36,945 nucleotides of DNA from Comamonadaceae bacterium. GTDB taxonomy: Bacteria > Pseudomonadota > Gammaproteobacteria > Burkholderiales > Burkholderiaceae_C. The stretch lies in NCBI GenBank assembly GCA_025352965.1, contig JANXRP010000109.1, forward strand, positions 1 through 36,945, written 5' to 3'. Positions 1 to 8,897 of the stretch are shown piece by piece (within the stretch, counting starts at the first letter, position 1; every line of letters starts with the position of its first letter). Under the pieces are notes generated by a model. That model was not told the DNA's origin and made no database searches. It saw only the letters and a program-made list of their open reading frames with translations. The translations under genes and the position numbers were made by a program.

Positions 1-109
1 CGTTGCCGGCGGATATGAGTGCAGCTAGCAAAACCGCCCATGAGGCCAAGCTGCCGAATTTTTCGGACACATAGTCCATCCATTTGGCGAATTTGAGTAA
101 AAAAATCAT
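1..109 (-). CDS. TRAP transporter small permease subunit, N-terminal fragment (DctQ-like)
   Basis: Only the first 36 codons are in the window; the gene runs off the left edge. The ATG is preceded by a GGAG Shine-Dalgarno about 8 bases upstream. The visible protein starts MIFLLKFAKWMDYVSEKFG and continues into a hydrophobic stretch ending ISAGN. That pattern, an amphipathic start and a first membrane helix ending in SAGN, is typical of DctQ-type small permeases of TRAP carboxylate transporters. In the family, DctQ pairs with a large permease (DctM) and a periplasmic receptor (DctP) for sodium-driven uptake of organic acids; neither partner is visible. The family call rests on a short segment. 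Confidence 0.6.
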   Translation of the reverse strand, partial: MIFLLKFAKWMDYVSEKFGSLASWAVLLAALISAGN

Positions 110-132
110 TGATATTCTCCGAGAGCAGTACT

Positions 133-161
133 AATACAACTCGTAAATATAACTGATGCAA
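133..161 (-). promoter_or_regulatory. possible sigma-70 promoter for the TRAP permease gene
   Basis: On the minus strand, TTGCAT and TGTATT are separated by 17 bases, just upstream of the TRAP permease start. The hexamers match consensus at 3 of 6 and 4 of 6 positions, so this is weak. The rest of the 300-bp gap before grpE shows no other gene I can support. Confidence 0.25.
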
Positions 162-345
162 GGCATTTTTGACCTGTGAGATACCCTTATGTAAATGCAC
201 TTGGACTCTCGTAAGTAGACACGATGCCGTAATAGACGCGTGACATGCTCTCCAGTGCTGCTTTGCTTTAATGGCAGAGCCTGTCAACAGCCCCTTAAAA
301 GAGGCTCGAATTACAATGAGTGGTTGTCCTTGTAGCGACCATGCT

Positions 346-373
346 CTTGAAATGTGCGTTATTAACCCTACTT
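346..373 (+). promoter_or_regulatory. candidate sigma-32 heat-shock promoter of grpE
   Basis: CTTGAAA (346-352) matches the sigma-32 -35 element exactly. After 13 bases comes CCCTACTT (366-373), close to the -10 consensus CCCCATnT. The start of grpE lies 36 bases further on, leaving a short leader. grpE is a classical sigma-32 target, and dnaK below has a similar element with the same spacer. The transcription start is not shown by sequence alone. Confidence 0.65.
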
Positions 374-384
374 CGGTAGGGTTA
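363..384. repeat. perfect 9-bp inverted repeat with TTCG loop, overlapping the grpE -10 region
   Basis: TAACCCTAC, loop TTCG, GTAGGGTTA: a perfect stem closed by a UUCG tetraloop, followed by a short T-rich run. As RNA it would be a very stable hairpin resembling an intrinsic terminator, but no gene upstream on this strand obviously needs one. It also contains the proposed sigma-32 -10 element. It could be a terminator, a cruciform or operator, or a 5' leader hairpin. Confidence 0.55.
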
Positions 385-409
385 TCAATTTTTAAATCCT
401 GTATTCGTT

Positions 410-970
410 ATGTCTGAACCCAAAAATCCCGAAGATCAAGCACCTAATCCGCTGTCGCCAGAAGATCAACTTGCTGCTGATTTGCAACAAGACAGTCCTG
501 TGGACGAATTATCCCAGGCGCTCGGCGAAATCGTCATACTGAAAGCGCAAGCCGAAGGTCTGAAAGATCAGATGCTCCGCGCCGCAGCCGATGTGCAAAA
601 CGCCCGTCGCCGTGCCGAAGAGGATGTCTCTAAAGCCCGCAAGTTTGGTATTGAGAGCTTTGCTGAGTCATTGCTACCTGTGCTGGATAGTTTAGAAGCG
701 GGTTTAGCACTCAAAGACGCCACCGCAGAGCAAATCCGCGAAGGCAGCGAAGCGACTTTAAGGCAGCTGAAATCGGCGCTAGAGAAGAATAAAGTCATTG
801 CCATCGATCCGCCTGCTGGCGAGAAGTTCGAACCAGCCAAGCACCAAGGCATCAGCATGGTGCCATCCGAGCAAGAAGCTAACACCATCGTGGCTGTGCT
901 GCAAAAGGGTTACTCGATTGCGGATCGCGTGATGCGCCCAGCGCTGGTCACGGTGGCCGCTGCCAAATAA
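410..970 (+). CDS. grpE: GrpE nucleotide exchange factor
   Basis: GrpE releases ADP from DnaK, so the chaperone can rebind ATP and free its substrate in the cytoplasm. The 186-residue product has the family layout: an acidic, probably disordered N-terminus (about 1-35), a long coiled-coil helix (about 38-95) with the run [12 protein letters not shown], and a C-terminal beta domain containing [11 protein letters not shown] and [14 protein letters not shown], which is the GrpE signature region. Length is typical. The gene lies 99 bp upstream of dnaK in the same direction and follows a candidate sigma-32 promoter, consistent with a heat-shock cluster. Confidence 0.97.
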   Translation: MSEPKNPEDQAPNPLSPEDQLAADLQQDSPVDELSQALGEIVILKAQAEGLKDQMLRAAADVQNARRRAEEDVSKARKFGIESFAESLLPVLDSLEAGLALKDATAEQIREGSEATLRQLKSALEKNKVIAIDPPAGEKFEPAKHQGISMVPSEQEANTIVAVLQKGYSIADRVMRPALVTVAAAK

Positions 971-976
971 AAAAAT

Positions 977-1007
977 GGATAAGCCCTTGAAAAACTAAGG
1001 TTTATCC
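977..1007. repeat. imperfect inverted repeat in the grpE-dnaK gap
   Basis: Arms GGATAAGCC (977-985) and GGTTTATCC (999-1007) pair over 9 bp with one G-U, enclosing a 13-base loop. It overlaps the proposed dnaK sigma-32 promoter. It could fold in grpE read-through RNA and partly limit transcription or protect the mRNA end; no T-run follows, so it is not a standard terminator. Confidence 0.4.
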
Positions 1008-1013
1008 CAAACT
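986..1013 (+). promoter_or_regulatory. candidate sigma-32 heat-shock promoter of dnaK
   Basis: CCCTTGAAA (984-992) is an exact match to the extended sigma-32 -35 region. After a 13-base spacer comes CCCAAACT (1006-1013), a partial match to CCCCATnT. This would give dnaK its own heat-inducible start in addition to read-through from grpE. A leader of roughly 50 bases would precede the dnaK ATG. Confidence 0.55.
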
Positions 1014-1069
1014 CTTACCTATCGCAACTTGGTTGCAAATTCAAATTCAAATTAAAAGGAAATCTCATC

Positions 1070-3025
1070 ATGGCAAAAATCATTGGTATCGACTTAGGCA
1101 CCACCAACTCATGTGTCTCCGTTATGGAGGGCAACACGACTAAGGTGATTGAAAACGCTGAAGGCGCTCGTACCACGCCGTCTATCGTGGCGTACATGGA
1201 AGACGGTGAAATTCGCGTTGGCGCACCCGCTAAAAATCAAGCGGTCACCAACCCCAAGAACACGCTCTACGCCATCAAGCGTTTGATTGGTCGTAAGTTC
1301 ACTGAAAAAGAAGTCCAAAAAGACATCGGCCTCATGCCCTATACCATCGTGCCAGCCGATAACGGTGATGCATGGGTCGAAGTGCGCGGCAAAAAATTGT
1401 CAGCTCAGCAAGTCAGTGCGGACATTTTGCGCAAAATGAAAAAAACGGCTGAGGATTACCTCGGCGAAGAAGTGACTGAGGCCGTCATTACCGTGCCTGC
1501 GTACTTTAACGATGCCCAGCGTCAAGCGACTAAAGATGCAGGTCGTATTGCGGGCTTGGACGTTAAGCGCATCATCAACGAGCCAACCGCTGCAGCACTC
1601 GCTTTCGGCCTCGACAAACACGAAAAAGGCGATCGCAAGATTGCCGTGTATGACCTTGGCGGCGGTACGTTTGATGTGTCCATCATCGAAATCGCTGATG
1701 TCGATGGTGAAAAGCAATTTGAAGTTTTATCGACTAACGGCGACACTTTCTTGGGCGGCGAAGACTTTGATCAGCGCATCATCGACTTCATCATTGCCGA
1801 GTTCAAACGTGATTCAGGCGTTGATCTGTCCAAAGACGTGCTGGCACTGCAGCGTCTCAAGGATGTGGCTGAAAAAGCGAAGATTGAACTATCTAGCAGC
1901 TCGCAAACCGAAATCAACTTGCCGTACATCACGGTGGACGCATCGGGCCCTAAACACTTGAACATGAAGCTCAACCGCGCCAAGTTGGAGCAGCTGGTCG
2001 AAGATTTGATCGAGCGAACCATTGCACCTTGCCGCATGGCGATTAAAGATGCTGGCGTTGCCGTTGGCGATATCCACGACATCATCTTGGTGGGCGGCAT
2101 GACGCGTATGCCCAAGGTGCAAGAGGCAGTCAAAGCCTTTTTTGGCAAAGACCCACGCAAAGACGTGAACCCCGACGAAGCCGTGGCCGTTGGTGCAGCG
2201 ATTCAAGGTCAGGTGCTGTCTGGTGACCGCAAGGACGTGCTTCTCTTGGACGTGACTCCGCTCTCGCTTGGCATCGAGACATTGGGCGGTGTGATGACCA
2301 AGATGATCACCAAAAACACAACGATCCCTACTAAACATGCGCAGACGTTCTCCACGGCGGACGATAACCAGCCTGCGGTGACGATCAAGGTGTTCCAAGG
2401 CGAGCGCGAAATGGCGTCTGTCAACAAACTCTTGGGTGAATTCAACTTAGAGGGTATTCCACCAGCAGCGCGTGGCACACCGCAAATTGAAGTGAGTTTT
2501 GATATTGACGCGAACGGTATTTTGCACGTGGGCGCTAAAGACAAAGGCACGGGCAAAGAAAACAAAATCACCATCAAAGCGAACTCAGGTTTGACCGAAG
2601 AAGAGATCCAAAAAATGGTGAAAGACGCGGAATTGAATGCCGAAGACGACAAGAAAAAATTGGAGCTGATTCAAGCCCGTAACCAAGCGGATGCGCTGAT
2701 TCACAGCACGAAAAAATCTTTGGCTGAGTACGGTGAAAAATTAGATGCTGCGGATAAAGAAAAAATTGAAGCTGGTCTGAAAGACTTGGAAGCGGTGCTC
2801 GCCAGCGAAGACAAAGCCGAGATCGAAAAAGCGCAAGCGGCGTTAGAGCTCTCTAGCCAAAAGCTAGGTGAAAAAATGTATGCTGATATGCAAGCCGAAC
2901 AAGCGGCGCAGGCTGCAGCGCAAGGCGCAGCAGGTGGTGCAGCACCGGGGCCTGATGCGGCGGCAGCCAAAGCCAAAGACGACAATGTGGTAGATGCCGA
3001 AGTGAAAGAAGTAAAAAAAGGTTAA
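1070..3025 (+). CDS. dnaK: Hsp70 chaperone DnaK
   Basis: DnaK is the ATP-driven cytoplasmic Hsp70 that binds exposed hydrophobic segments of unfolded proteins, working with DnaJ and GrpE. The 651-residue product shows the N-terminal phosphate loop [14 protein letters not shown], the second phosphate motif [10 protein letters not shown], the interdomain linker [16 protein letters not shown] near residue 390, a substrate-binding beta domain (about 395-505), a helical lid, a low-complexity Ala/Gly/Gln stretch near 610-630, and a charged tail [13 protein letters not shown]. Length is normal for the family. AAGGAAA precedes the ATG as ribosome binding site. It follows grpE and a candidate heat-shock promoter. 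dnaJ is not directly next to it; a membrane protein gene intervenes. Confidence 0.99.
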   Translation: MAKIIGIDLGTTNSCVSVMEGNTTKVIENAEGARTTPSIVAYMEDGEIRVGAPAKNQAVTNPKNTLYAIKRLIGRKFTEKEVQKDIGLMPYTIVPADNGDAWVEVRGKKLSAQQVSADILRKMKKTAEDYLGEEVTEAVITVPAYFNDAQRQATKDAGRIAGLDVKRIINEPTAAALAFGLDKHEKGDRKIAVYDLGGGTFDVSIIEIADVDGEKQFEVLSTNGDTFLGGEDFDQRIIDFIIAEFKRDSGVDLSKDVLALQRLKDVAEKAKIELSSSSQTEINLPYITVDASGPKHLNMKLNRAKLEQLVEDLIERTIAPCRMAIKDAGVAVGDIHDIILVGGMTRMPKVQEAVKAFFGKDPRKDVNPDEAVAVGAAIQGQVLSGDRKDVLLLDVTPLSLGIETLGGVMTKMITKNTTIPTKHAQTFSTADDNQPAVTIKVFQGEREMASVNKLLGEFNLEGIPPAARGTPQIEVSFDIDANGILHVGAKDKGTGKENKITIKANSGLTEEEIQKMVKDAELNAEDDKKKLELIQARNQADALIHSTKKSLAEYGEKLDAADKEKIEAGLKDLEAVLASEDKAEIEKAQAALELSSQKLGEKMYADMQAEQAAQAAAQGAAGGAAPGPDAAAAKAKDDNVVDAEVKEVKKG

Positions 3026-3098
3026 TCAATTTTCATCCCACGCTACGCTCATCAGCTATTGATTTAGCCGTTGAGCGTTTCGTTTTTAAAGAAATACC

Positions 3099-3689
3099 AT
3101 GAACAAAACTCGCTTAGAAGCTTTTAGTGATGGCGTGATTGCGATCATCATCACCATCATGGTGTTGGAGATGAAGGTGCCGCATGGTGCTGATTGGGCG
3201 GACTTGCACAAGCTGTGGCCCGTGTTTGTGAGCTATGTGCTCAGCTTTGTGTTTGTGGGTATTTATTGGGCGAATCATCATCACTTAGTGCATTTGGTTA
3301 AACGTGTGACGGCTCGGGTGATGTGGGCTAATTTGCATTTACTTTTTTGGATGTCGCTTGTGCCCTTCGTCACGGCTTGGATGGGCGAGAATCATTTTGC
3401 GAAAAATCCTGTAGCTGTATACGGCGGCGTGGCCTTCATGTCAGGCGTTGCCTACGACATGCTAGTTAAAGCGATTCGCGCGGCCAACCACGAAGATCAT
3501 CTATTAGGTGACCGTCTTACCATTTTTCATAAAGGTAATTACTCATTGGTGCTCTACGCGTTAGCGAGTGCTTTTGCGTATTGGCACACGGGTATTTCAT
3601 TCGTCATTTTTGTGTCTGTGGCCGTCATGTGGTTCATTCCAAATAAGCGCATCGAAAAAATCGTGAGCGAATCTTCTTCTTCAAAATAA
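3099..3689 (+). CDS. TMEM175-family (DUF1211) potassium channel-like membrane protein
   Basis: A 196-residue hydrophobic protein with about six membrane segments. The N-terminus MNKTRLEAFSDGVIAIIITI carries the R-x3-FSDG motif that marks bacterial TMEM175 proteins, where the first helix lines the pore of a potassium channel. Bacterial members have a single six-helix repeat and assemble as tetramers; the length here fits that. A His cluster (WANHHHLVHLV, about residues 60-70) follows helix two. The gene sits 73 bp after dnaK and 21 bp before dnaJ on the same strand, so it may be co-transcribed with the chaperones, which is an unusual place. Family assignment is confident; ion selectivity and physiological role are inferred from the family only. 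Confidence 0.85.
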   Translation: MNKTRLEAFSDGVIAIIITIMVLEMKVPHGADWADLHKLWPVFVSYVLSFVFVGIYWANHHHLVHLVKRVTARVMWANLHLLFWMSLVPFVTAWMGENHFAKNPVAVYGGVAFMSGVAYDMLVKAIRAANHEDHLLGDRLTIFHKGNYSLVLYALASAFAYWHTGISFVIFVSVAVMWFIPNKRIEKIVSESSSSK

Positions 3690-3710
3690 CAATTAAACGA
3701 ATCTTTTTCT

Positions 3711-4838
3711 ATGGCGACCAAGCGCGACTTTTACCAAATCCTCGATGTTCCTAAAAACGCATCTGACGAGGACATCAAAAAATCTTATCGCAAGATGGCG
3801 ATGAAGTATCACCCTGACCGCAATCAAGGCGATACCACAGCGGAGGGGAAATTTAAAGAGGTGAAAGAAGCCTATGAGATGCTGTCCGACCCTGACAAGC
3901 GTGCGGCTTACGACCAATACGGACATGCAGGCGTGGACCCTAACCGTGGCATGGGCGGCGGCGGTGGACAAGGTTTTGGTGGCTTTTCTGAAGCTTTTGG
4001 TGACATCTTTGGCGATGTGTTTGGGCAGCAACGAAGGGGCGGCGGTCAGCAGGTTTATCGCGGGAATGATCTCAGCTATGCGATGGAGATCACGCTAGAA
4101 GAAGCGGCTGCTGGTAAGGATGCGCAAATCCGCATCCCTAGTTGGGATGAGTGCTCCACTTGCCACGGCTCAGGCGCGAAGCCTGGTACCAAGCCGATAC
4201 AGTGCACCACTTGTCATGGTCAAGGTCAAGTGCAAATGCGCCAAGGCTTTTTTAGCGTGCAGCAAACCTGTCCGCAGTGCCGTGGCACCGGCAAGATCAT
4301 CCCCGATCCGTGTGTATCGTGCCACGGCATTGGCAAGATTAAAAACAATAAAACCCTAGAAGTCAAAGTGCCAGCAGGCATCGACGACGGCATGCGCATT
4401 CGCTCGACGGGTAACGGTGAGCCTGGCACTAACGGCGGCCCAGCGGGTGATTTGTATATTGAGATTCGTGTTAAAAAACACGAAATTTTTGAACGCGAAG
4501 GCGACGATCTGCACTGCGAAGTGCCGGTGTCTATGACAACCGCTGCGCTGGGAGGTGAAATTCAAGTCCCCACCTTGGCAGGCCAAGCGGGTATTGACAT
4601 TCCAGATGGCACGCAGCACGGCAAGACCTTCCGATTGAAGGGCAAAGGCATCAAGGGCTTGCGCGGTTCATACCCTGGCGATTTGTATTGCCATGTGCAG
4701 GTCGAGACACCCGTCAAACTCACCGAGCATCAACGCAAGCTGATGAAAGAGCTGGATGAATCACTCAAAAAAGGCGGCGCCAAGCATTCGCCTAATGAGG
4801 AGTCATGGGGTGATAAATTGAAGAAATTCTTTGCCTAA
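3711..4838 (+). CDS. dnaJ: Hsp40 co-chaperone DnaJ
   Basis: DnaJ delivers unfolded substrates to DnaK and stimulates its ATPase. The 375-residue product has all type I Hsp40 parts in order: a J domain (1-70) with the catalytic HPD at residues 34-36, a Gly/Phe-rich linker (about 75-110), a zinc domain with four CxxCxGxG repeats (Cys 148/151, 165/168, 187/190, 201/204), and a C-terminal substrate-binding and dimerisation region. Nothing is missing. No strong Shine-Dalgarno is seen before the ATG, but the start fits the family ([13 protein letters not shown]). It converges on ppnP with a 17-bp gap and no clear terminator between. Confidence 0.99.
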   Translation: MATKRDFYQILDVPKNASDEDIKKSYRKMAMKYHPDRNQGDTTAEGKFKEVKEAYEMLSDPDKRAAYDQYGHAGVDPNRGMGGGGGQGFGGFSEAFGDIFGDVFGQQRRGGGQQVYRGNDLSYAMEITLEEAAAGKDAQIRIPSWDECSTCHGSGAKPGTKPIQCTTCHGQGQVQMRQGFFSVQQTCPQCRGTGKIIPDPCVSCHGIGKIKNNKTLEVKVPAGIDDGMRIRSTGNGEPGTNGGPAGDLYIEIRVKKHEIFEREGDDLHCEVPVSMTTAALGGEIQVPTLAGQAGIDIPDGTQHGKTFRLKGKGIKGLRGSYPGDLYCHVQVETPVKLTEHQRKLMKELDESLKKGGAKHSPNEESWGDKLKKFFA

Positions 4839-4855
4839 TTGAGATAACCGCGTCA

Positions 4856-5173
4856 TTAACCAAAATGGCAGACGTAGTGATAGCTCGTCGCCACTTTGAT
4901 ATCAAAGCTAGAGTTTGCTGGCACTGAAAATTTCTCACCAACGCCAGACGTTACCCACACATCCGAGCCCTTGAGTTTGTACTCACAAGAGCCACCTGTG
5001 CATTCCATGATTTCCGCTGCACCTGTATTGAAAGTCAATGTAGATGGCAACACCACACCAACCGATTTTTTTGTGCCATCCGCTTGCGTAAAGCTGTGGC
5101 TCACGCATTTACCGTCAAAGTAAACGTTGGCTTTTGTGGTGATGTTGACGTTGTGAATAATGTCGGTTGTCAT
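4856..5173 (-). CDS. ppnP: pyrimidine/purine nucleoside phosphorylase PpnP (DUF1255)
   Basis: PpnP proteins (formerly YaiE) are small cupin-fold enzymes that split nucleosides with phosphate into base plus ribose 1-phosphate, with broad substrate range. This 105-residue product has the usual size and the family signatures: [10 protein letters not shown] early, [19 protein letters not shown] in the middle and [13 protein letters not shown] toward the end, followed by a short tail with YHYVCHFG. Its ATG overlaps the TGA of argG (ATGA), so the two are very probably translated from one transcript. It has no obvious own promoter. Family call is strong; the in vivo substrate is not set by sequence. 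Confidence 0.9.
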   Translation of the reverse strand: MTTDIIHNVNITTKANVYFDGKCVSHSFTQADGTKKSVGVVLPSTLTFNTGAAEIMECTGGSCEYKLKGSDVWVTSGVGEKFSVPANSSFDIKVATSYHYVCHFG

Positions 5174-6462
5174 TTTTTAGCTTTCGATTTTGTTTTTGTG
5201 GCTTTTGCTTTTGTTGCTGCTGCACGTTCTGCTTTCAAGTTACCCGCAATACGCAGGCGCAATGCGTTCAGCTTGATAAACCCACCCGCATCGGCTTGGT
5301 TGTAGGCACCGCCATCGTCGTCAAATGTAGAAATTTTCATGTCGAACAAGCTATCGGTTTTGCTCTCGCGGCCTACGCACATAATCGTGCCTTTGTAAAG
5401 CTTGAGGCGCACGATGCCGTTCACGGTCGCTTGCGACGCATCAATTAAACCTTGCAGCAGCTCGCGCTCTGGGCTGAACCAAAAGCCGTTGTACACCAAG
5501 CGCGCATAGCGCGGCATCAAATCGTCTTTCAGTGCCAGAACTTCGCGGTCTAGTGTGATCGACTCAATCGCGCGGTGACCCGCCAGCAGCACCGTGCCGC
5601 CAGGGGTTTCGTAGCAGCCGCGTGACTTCATGCCGACAAAGCGATTTTCAACTTTGTCTAAGCGACCAATGCCATGCTTGCCTGCAACCGTATTGAGATG
5701 CGTGAGCACTGTCGCTGGACTCATTTTTACGCCGTCAACCGCCACAATGTCGCCCTTAGCATAAGTGAGTTCTACGATTTGGGGCTTGCCTGGTGCTTTT
5801 TCTGGCGAATTTGTTAAGCGCCACATGCTGTCTTCTGGCGCGAAATTCGGGTCTTCCAAAATACCGCCTTCGTAGCTGATATGCAGTAAGTTCGCATCCA
5901 TCGAATACGGCGCACCGCCCTTACGCTTTTTAAAGTCAACAGGAATGCCGTGCTTGTCGGCATACGCCAGCATGGACTCGCGACTAGAGAGTTCCCACTC
6001 ACGCCAAGGCGCAATCACTTTGACGTCGGGCATCAGGGCGTAAGCGCCTAGCTCAAAACGCACTTGATCGTTGCCCTTGCCCGTTGCGCCGTGGCTAATG
6101 GCGTCACCCTTGGTTTTTTTGGCAATCTCAACCAAACGCTTGGCAATCAAGGGACGCGCAATCGACGTGCCCAGCAAGTATTCGCCTTCGTACAGCGCAT
6201 TAGCGCGGAACATGGGGAAGACGAAATCACGCACAAACTCTTCGCGTAGATCTTCGATGTAAATGTTCTCAGGCTTAATACCCATCTTGATCGCCTTGGC
6301 GCGTGCTGGTTCAATCTCTTCGCCTTGGCCAATGTCAGCAGTAAATGTCACCACTTCGCATTGATATTCGTCTTGCAGCCATTTGAGAATGATGGAGGTA
6401 TCGAGTCCGCCTGAATAAGCTAGGACGACTTTTTTAGGTTTTAGTTTTGCTGGGGTTGCCAT
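5170..6462 (-). CDS. argG: argininosuccinate synthase
   Basis: ArgG joins citrulline and aspartate using ATP to form argininosuccinate, the penultimate step of arginine synthesis. The 430-residue product has the N-type ATP pyrophosphatase loop AYSGGLDTS near the start, then [24 protein letters not shown], and the substrate-binding segment around [10 protein letters not shown]. The C-terminus ends in a Lys/Ala-rich tail ([14 protein letters not shown]), longer than in many homologues and probably disordered. I chose the ATG giving [11 protein letters not shown] rather than a TTG six codons upstream, because the family starts close to the P-loop and TTG is rare. The gene is divergent from the Bug receptor gene with a 58-bp gap and overlaps ppnP downstream. 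Confidence 0.98.
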   Translation of the reverse strand: MATPAKLKPKKVVLAYSGGLDTSIILKWLQDEYQCEVVTFTADIGQGEEIEPARAKAIKMGIKPENIYIEDLREEFVRDFVFPMFRANALYEGEYLLGTSIARPLIAKRLVEIAKKTKGDAISHGATGKGNDQVRFELGAYALMPDVKVIAPWREWELSSRESMLAYADKHGIPVDFKKRKGGAPYSMDANLLHISYEGGILEDPNFAPEDSMWRLTNSPEKAPGKPQIVELTYAKGDIVAVDGVKMSPATVLTHLNTVAGKHGIGRLDKVENRFVGMKSRGCYETPGGTVLLAGHRAIESITLDREVLALKDDLMPRYARLVYNGFWFSPERELLQGLIDASQATVNGIVRLKLYKGTIMCVGRESKTDSLFDMKISTFDDDGGAYNQADAGGFIKLNALRLRIAGNLKAERAAATKAKATKTKSKAKK

Positions 6463-6520
6463 AGTAAATGTGAGAGACAAATTGAAAAATGAACCTTAGA
6501 TTTTAGGCTACGATAAATTC

Positions 6521-7492
6521 ATGGAAAACACATTCAAATCATTATTAATTCTTGCGGCGCTGGCGGTGCTTAGCGCATCTACTAGCGCTCAAAACCCTTA
6601 TCCCAATAAACCCATTCGCTACATCGTGCCCGTCGCGGCTGGCGGTGGCTCGGATACCGTTGGACGTACCGTGACTGAACGCTGGGGAAAAGTGCTGAAT
6701 CAAACCTTTGTGGTGGATAACCAAGGCGGCGGCGGGGGCGTGATTGCCTCGCAAAACACCGCGAAGGCCGCGCCTGATGGTTATACGCTGATGCAGGGTT
6801 ATGTGGCCACGCATGGCACATCGCCTGCCACGCGCAAGCTGCCTTATGACCCCATCCGCGACTTCACCCCGATTGGCATGATTGGCGGCACGCCCAATGT
6901 GCTGGTCGTTAACAGCAATTTGCCAGTGAAGACTTTTAAAGAGTTCCTAGCCTATCTCAACGCCAACCGAGGCCACGTCAGTTATGGCTCGGCAGGGCAG
7001 GGGTCGCTCACGCATTTGTCGATGGAGCTACTGAAAAGCCAAACCAATACCTTCATGGTTCACATTCCGTATCGTGGCATTGCGCCATCGTTTACCGATT
7101 TGATTGGTGGCCAGACGCAGGCCATGTTTCCAGGTCTTGCTGCCGCTATGCCACATCTGCGCAGTGGGCGAATCAGGGCGTTGGCTGTGACGGGACGGAT
7201 GCGTCATCCGCAACTCAAAGACGTTCCGACACTCGACGAGCTAGGCCTTAAAGGCTTTGACGCGCAGCAGTGGTATGGCGTGGTTGGTCCTGCCAATATG
7301 CCGCCCGCAGTCGTGAAGATTTTGAACGAGAGCCTAGCCAAAACATTGCAAGCACCCGATATGCGTGAGAAGCTAGCCATTGAAGCCATCGAGCCACAAG
7401 CCATGACCAGCGAGGCTTTCGGGACATTCATGAAAGAAGATGTAGCTCGCTGGACAAAGCTTGCTAAAGAGAAAAATATTCAACTCGACTAA
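6521..7492 (+). CDS. Bug-family (TctC-like) periplasmic solute receptor
   Basis: Bug proteins are the extracytoplasmic binding proteins expanded in Burkholderiales; some work with TctAB transporters, many are orphans, and they usually bind carboxylates. The 323-residue product has a clear signal peptide (LLILAALAVLSASTSAQ, cleavage likely near residue 23), then the hallmarks YPNKPIRYIVPVAAGGGSDT, VVDNQGGGGGVIA, PDGYTL and, mid-protein, HIPYRG with a following LIGGQTQAMF. No TctA or TctB gene is in the window, so this is an orphan receptor. It lies 28 bp upstream of the MmgE/PrpD gene on the same strand, which suggests a common substrate pathway. The ligand cannot be told from sequence. Confidence 0.92.
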   Translation: MENTFKSLLILAALAVLSASTSAQNPYPNKPIRYIVPVAAGGGSDTVGRTVTERWGKVLNQTFVVDNQGGGGGVIASQNTAKAAPDGYTLMQGYVATHGTSPATRKLPYDPIRDFTPIGMIGGTPNVLVVNSNLPVKTFKEFLAYLNANRGHVSYGSAGQGSLTHLSMELLKSQTNTFMVHIPYRGIAPSFTDLIGGQTQAMFPGLAAAMPHLRSGRIRALAVTGRMRHPQLKDVPTLDELGLKGFDAQQWYGVVGPANMPPAVVKILNESLAKTLQAPDMREKLAIEAIEPQAMTSEAFGTFMKEDVARWTKLAKEKNIQLD

Positions 7493-7520
7493 AAATTAAA
7501 CCACGAAGAAAACCCAAAAC

Positions 7521-8897
7521 ATGGCAACCAATACCAAAGTCATCGCAGATCACAATCCACCCGCAGTCACCAAAATTCTTGCGGAGTTCATCGTCAATCA
7601 TCCGAATTTTGAGAATGGTGGTTGGGATGCAAAAGTTCAGCACGAAGGCGAGCGCACTTTCTTTAACTGGCTTGGCTGTGCGGTCGGCGCGTCGCATCAC
7701 GAAGCGCCAAGCGCCGCATTGGCTGCTGCACAAATCTTGCAACCTGCCCCGCAAGCCACGCTGCTAGGGCGTTCGGAGAGGGTCGATATTGCCAATGCAG
7801 CTCTCATCAATGGCATTAGCTCGCATACGTTTGACTTTGACGACACGCATTTGAAGACGGTGATTCATCCTGCTGGACCTGTGGCATCGGCACTCTTGCC
7901 ACTGGCGGAACTCAAATGTCTTAGCGGCGCTGCCGTGATTGACGCGCTCATCATCGGCATTGATGTGGCTTGCCGCGTGGGCAATTGCATGTACCCGACG
8001 CACTACGACAAGGGCTGGCATATCACGGGCTCTACGGGCATGCTGGGCGCTGCGGCTGCTTGCAGCAGATTGCTTAAGCTCGATGTGCAGCAAACCATGA
8101 TGGCGCTTGGCATTGCCGCGTCGCAGCCTGTGGGATTGCGTGAGCAATTCGGCACGATGAGTAAGCCGCTACACCCGGGTGCAGCGGCACGCACGGGCTT
8201 GATGGCGGCTTTGATGGCACAGCAGGGTTTCACATCTAGCGTTCGTGCGTTAGAAGCACCACGCGGCTTCATTCAAGTCGCTGCGCCGCAATTCAACTGG
8301 AACGAAATTACCGACGAACTGGGTAAACGATTCGAAATTTCCTTTAACACCTACAAGCCCTTCGCCTGCGGCATCGTCTCGCAGCCCAGCATGGATGCGT
8401 GTGTGCAGCTTAAAAACCTAGGCGTGAAGCCTGAAGACGTTGAGAGCTTGGAGCTGAAAGTTCACTCGTTAGTGTTGGAGCTGATGGGCAAAAAAACGCC
8501 AACGATTGGCCTAGAGGGCAAGTTCAGCGTGTACCACTGCTGCGCAGTTGCGCTGATTTTTGGACAAGCAGGTGAGCCCGAATACAGCGATGCGGTAGTG
8601 AATCGTCCAGACGTTCTTGCGATGCGTGCCAAGGTGAATGCGGTAGTGACAGATGGCATCGACGAAGCGGGTGCAGACGTGACCGCTGTTTTAAAAGACG
8701 GCAGGCAAATTCATGTGGTGATTGAGCACGCCATTGGCTCGCTAGAGCGTCCGATGAGTGACAAAGATTTAGAAGCTAAATTTCACTCACAAGCAGATGA
8801 GGTACTGGGGACGGTTAAGGCGCAGGCCTTGATAGATATGGCTTGGCGCATGACAACTATCGGGAATGTCAATGAATTGACTCAATTGGCGGTTTAA
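7521..8897 (+). CDS. MmgE/PrpD family protein
   Basis: The MmgE/PrpD family includes 2-methylcitrate dehydratase (PrpD), cis-aconitate decarboxylase and many uncharacterised members acting on polycarboxylic acids. The 458-residue length is normal. Family features visible: FNWLGCAVGAS near residue 50, NGISSHTFDFDDTH near 95-108, the HPAGP segment, GWHITGSTG near 175, and KPFACGIVSQPSMDA near 280. No prpB or prpC gene accompanies it, so PrpD of the methylcitrate cycle is unlikely; the Bug receptor just upstream points to catabolism of an imported carboxylate. The stop codon overlaps the greA stop on the other strand. Exact reaction unknown. Confidence 0.88.
   Translation: MATNTKVIADHNPPAVTKILAEFIVNHPNFENGGWDAKVQHEGERTFFNWLGCAVGASHHEAPSAALAAAQILQPAPQATLLGRSERVDIANAALINGISSHTFDFDDTHLKTVIHPAGPVASALLPLAELKCLSGAAVIDALIIGIDVACRVGNCMYPTHYDKGWHITGSTGMLGAAAACSRLLKLDVQQTMMALGIAASQPVGLREQFGTMSKPLHPGAAARTGLMAALMAQQGFTSSVRALEAPRGFIQVAAPQFNWNEITDELGKRFEISFNTYKPFACGIVSQPSMDACVQLKNLGVKPEDVESLELKVHSLVLELMGKKTPTIGLEGKFSVYHCCAVALIFGQAGEPEYSDAVVNRPDVLAMRAKVNAVVTDGIDEAGADVTAVLKDGRQIHVVIEHAIGSLERPMSDKDLEAKFHSQADEVLGTVKAQALIDMAWRMTTIGNVNELTQLAV

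Noticed and set aside
363-390. Reading the UUCG hairpin simply as an intrinsic terminator
   Set aside because: No upstream gene on the plus strand needs it and the T-run is interrupted; kept as an inverted repeat with several possible roles.
316-417. Open frame of 33 codons upstream of grpE (starts MSGCPCSDHALEM)
   Set aside because: It covers the proposed heat-shock promoter and hairpin, overlaps the grpE start, has a poorly placed ribosome site and resembles nothing I recognise.
568-888. Minus-strand open frame inside grpE, and similar long shadow frames inside dnaK, carB, vanA and the liv genes
   Set aside because: They lie wholly within well-identified genes in other frames, have no family features and reflect codon bias.
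6463-6480. TTG start giving six more residues for ArgG
   Set aside because: TTG is rare, and the ATG giving [11 protein letters not shown] fits the family N-terminus.
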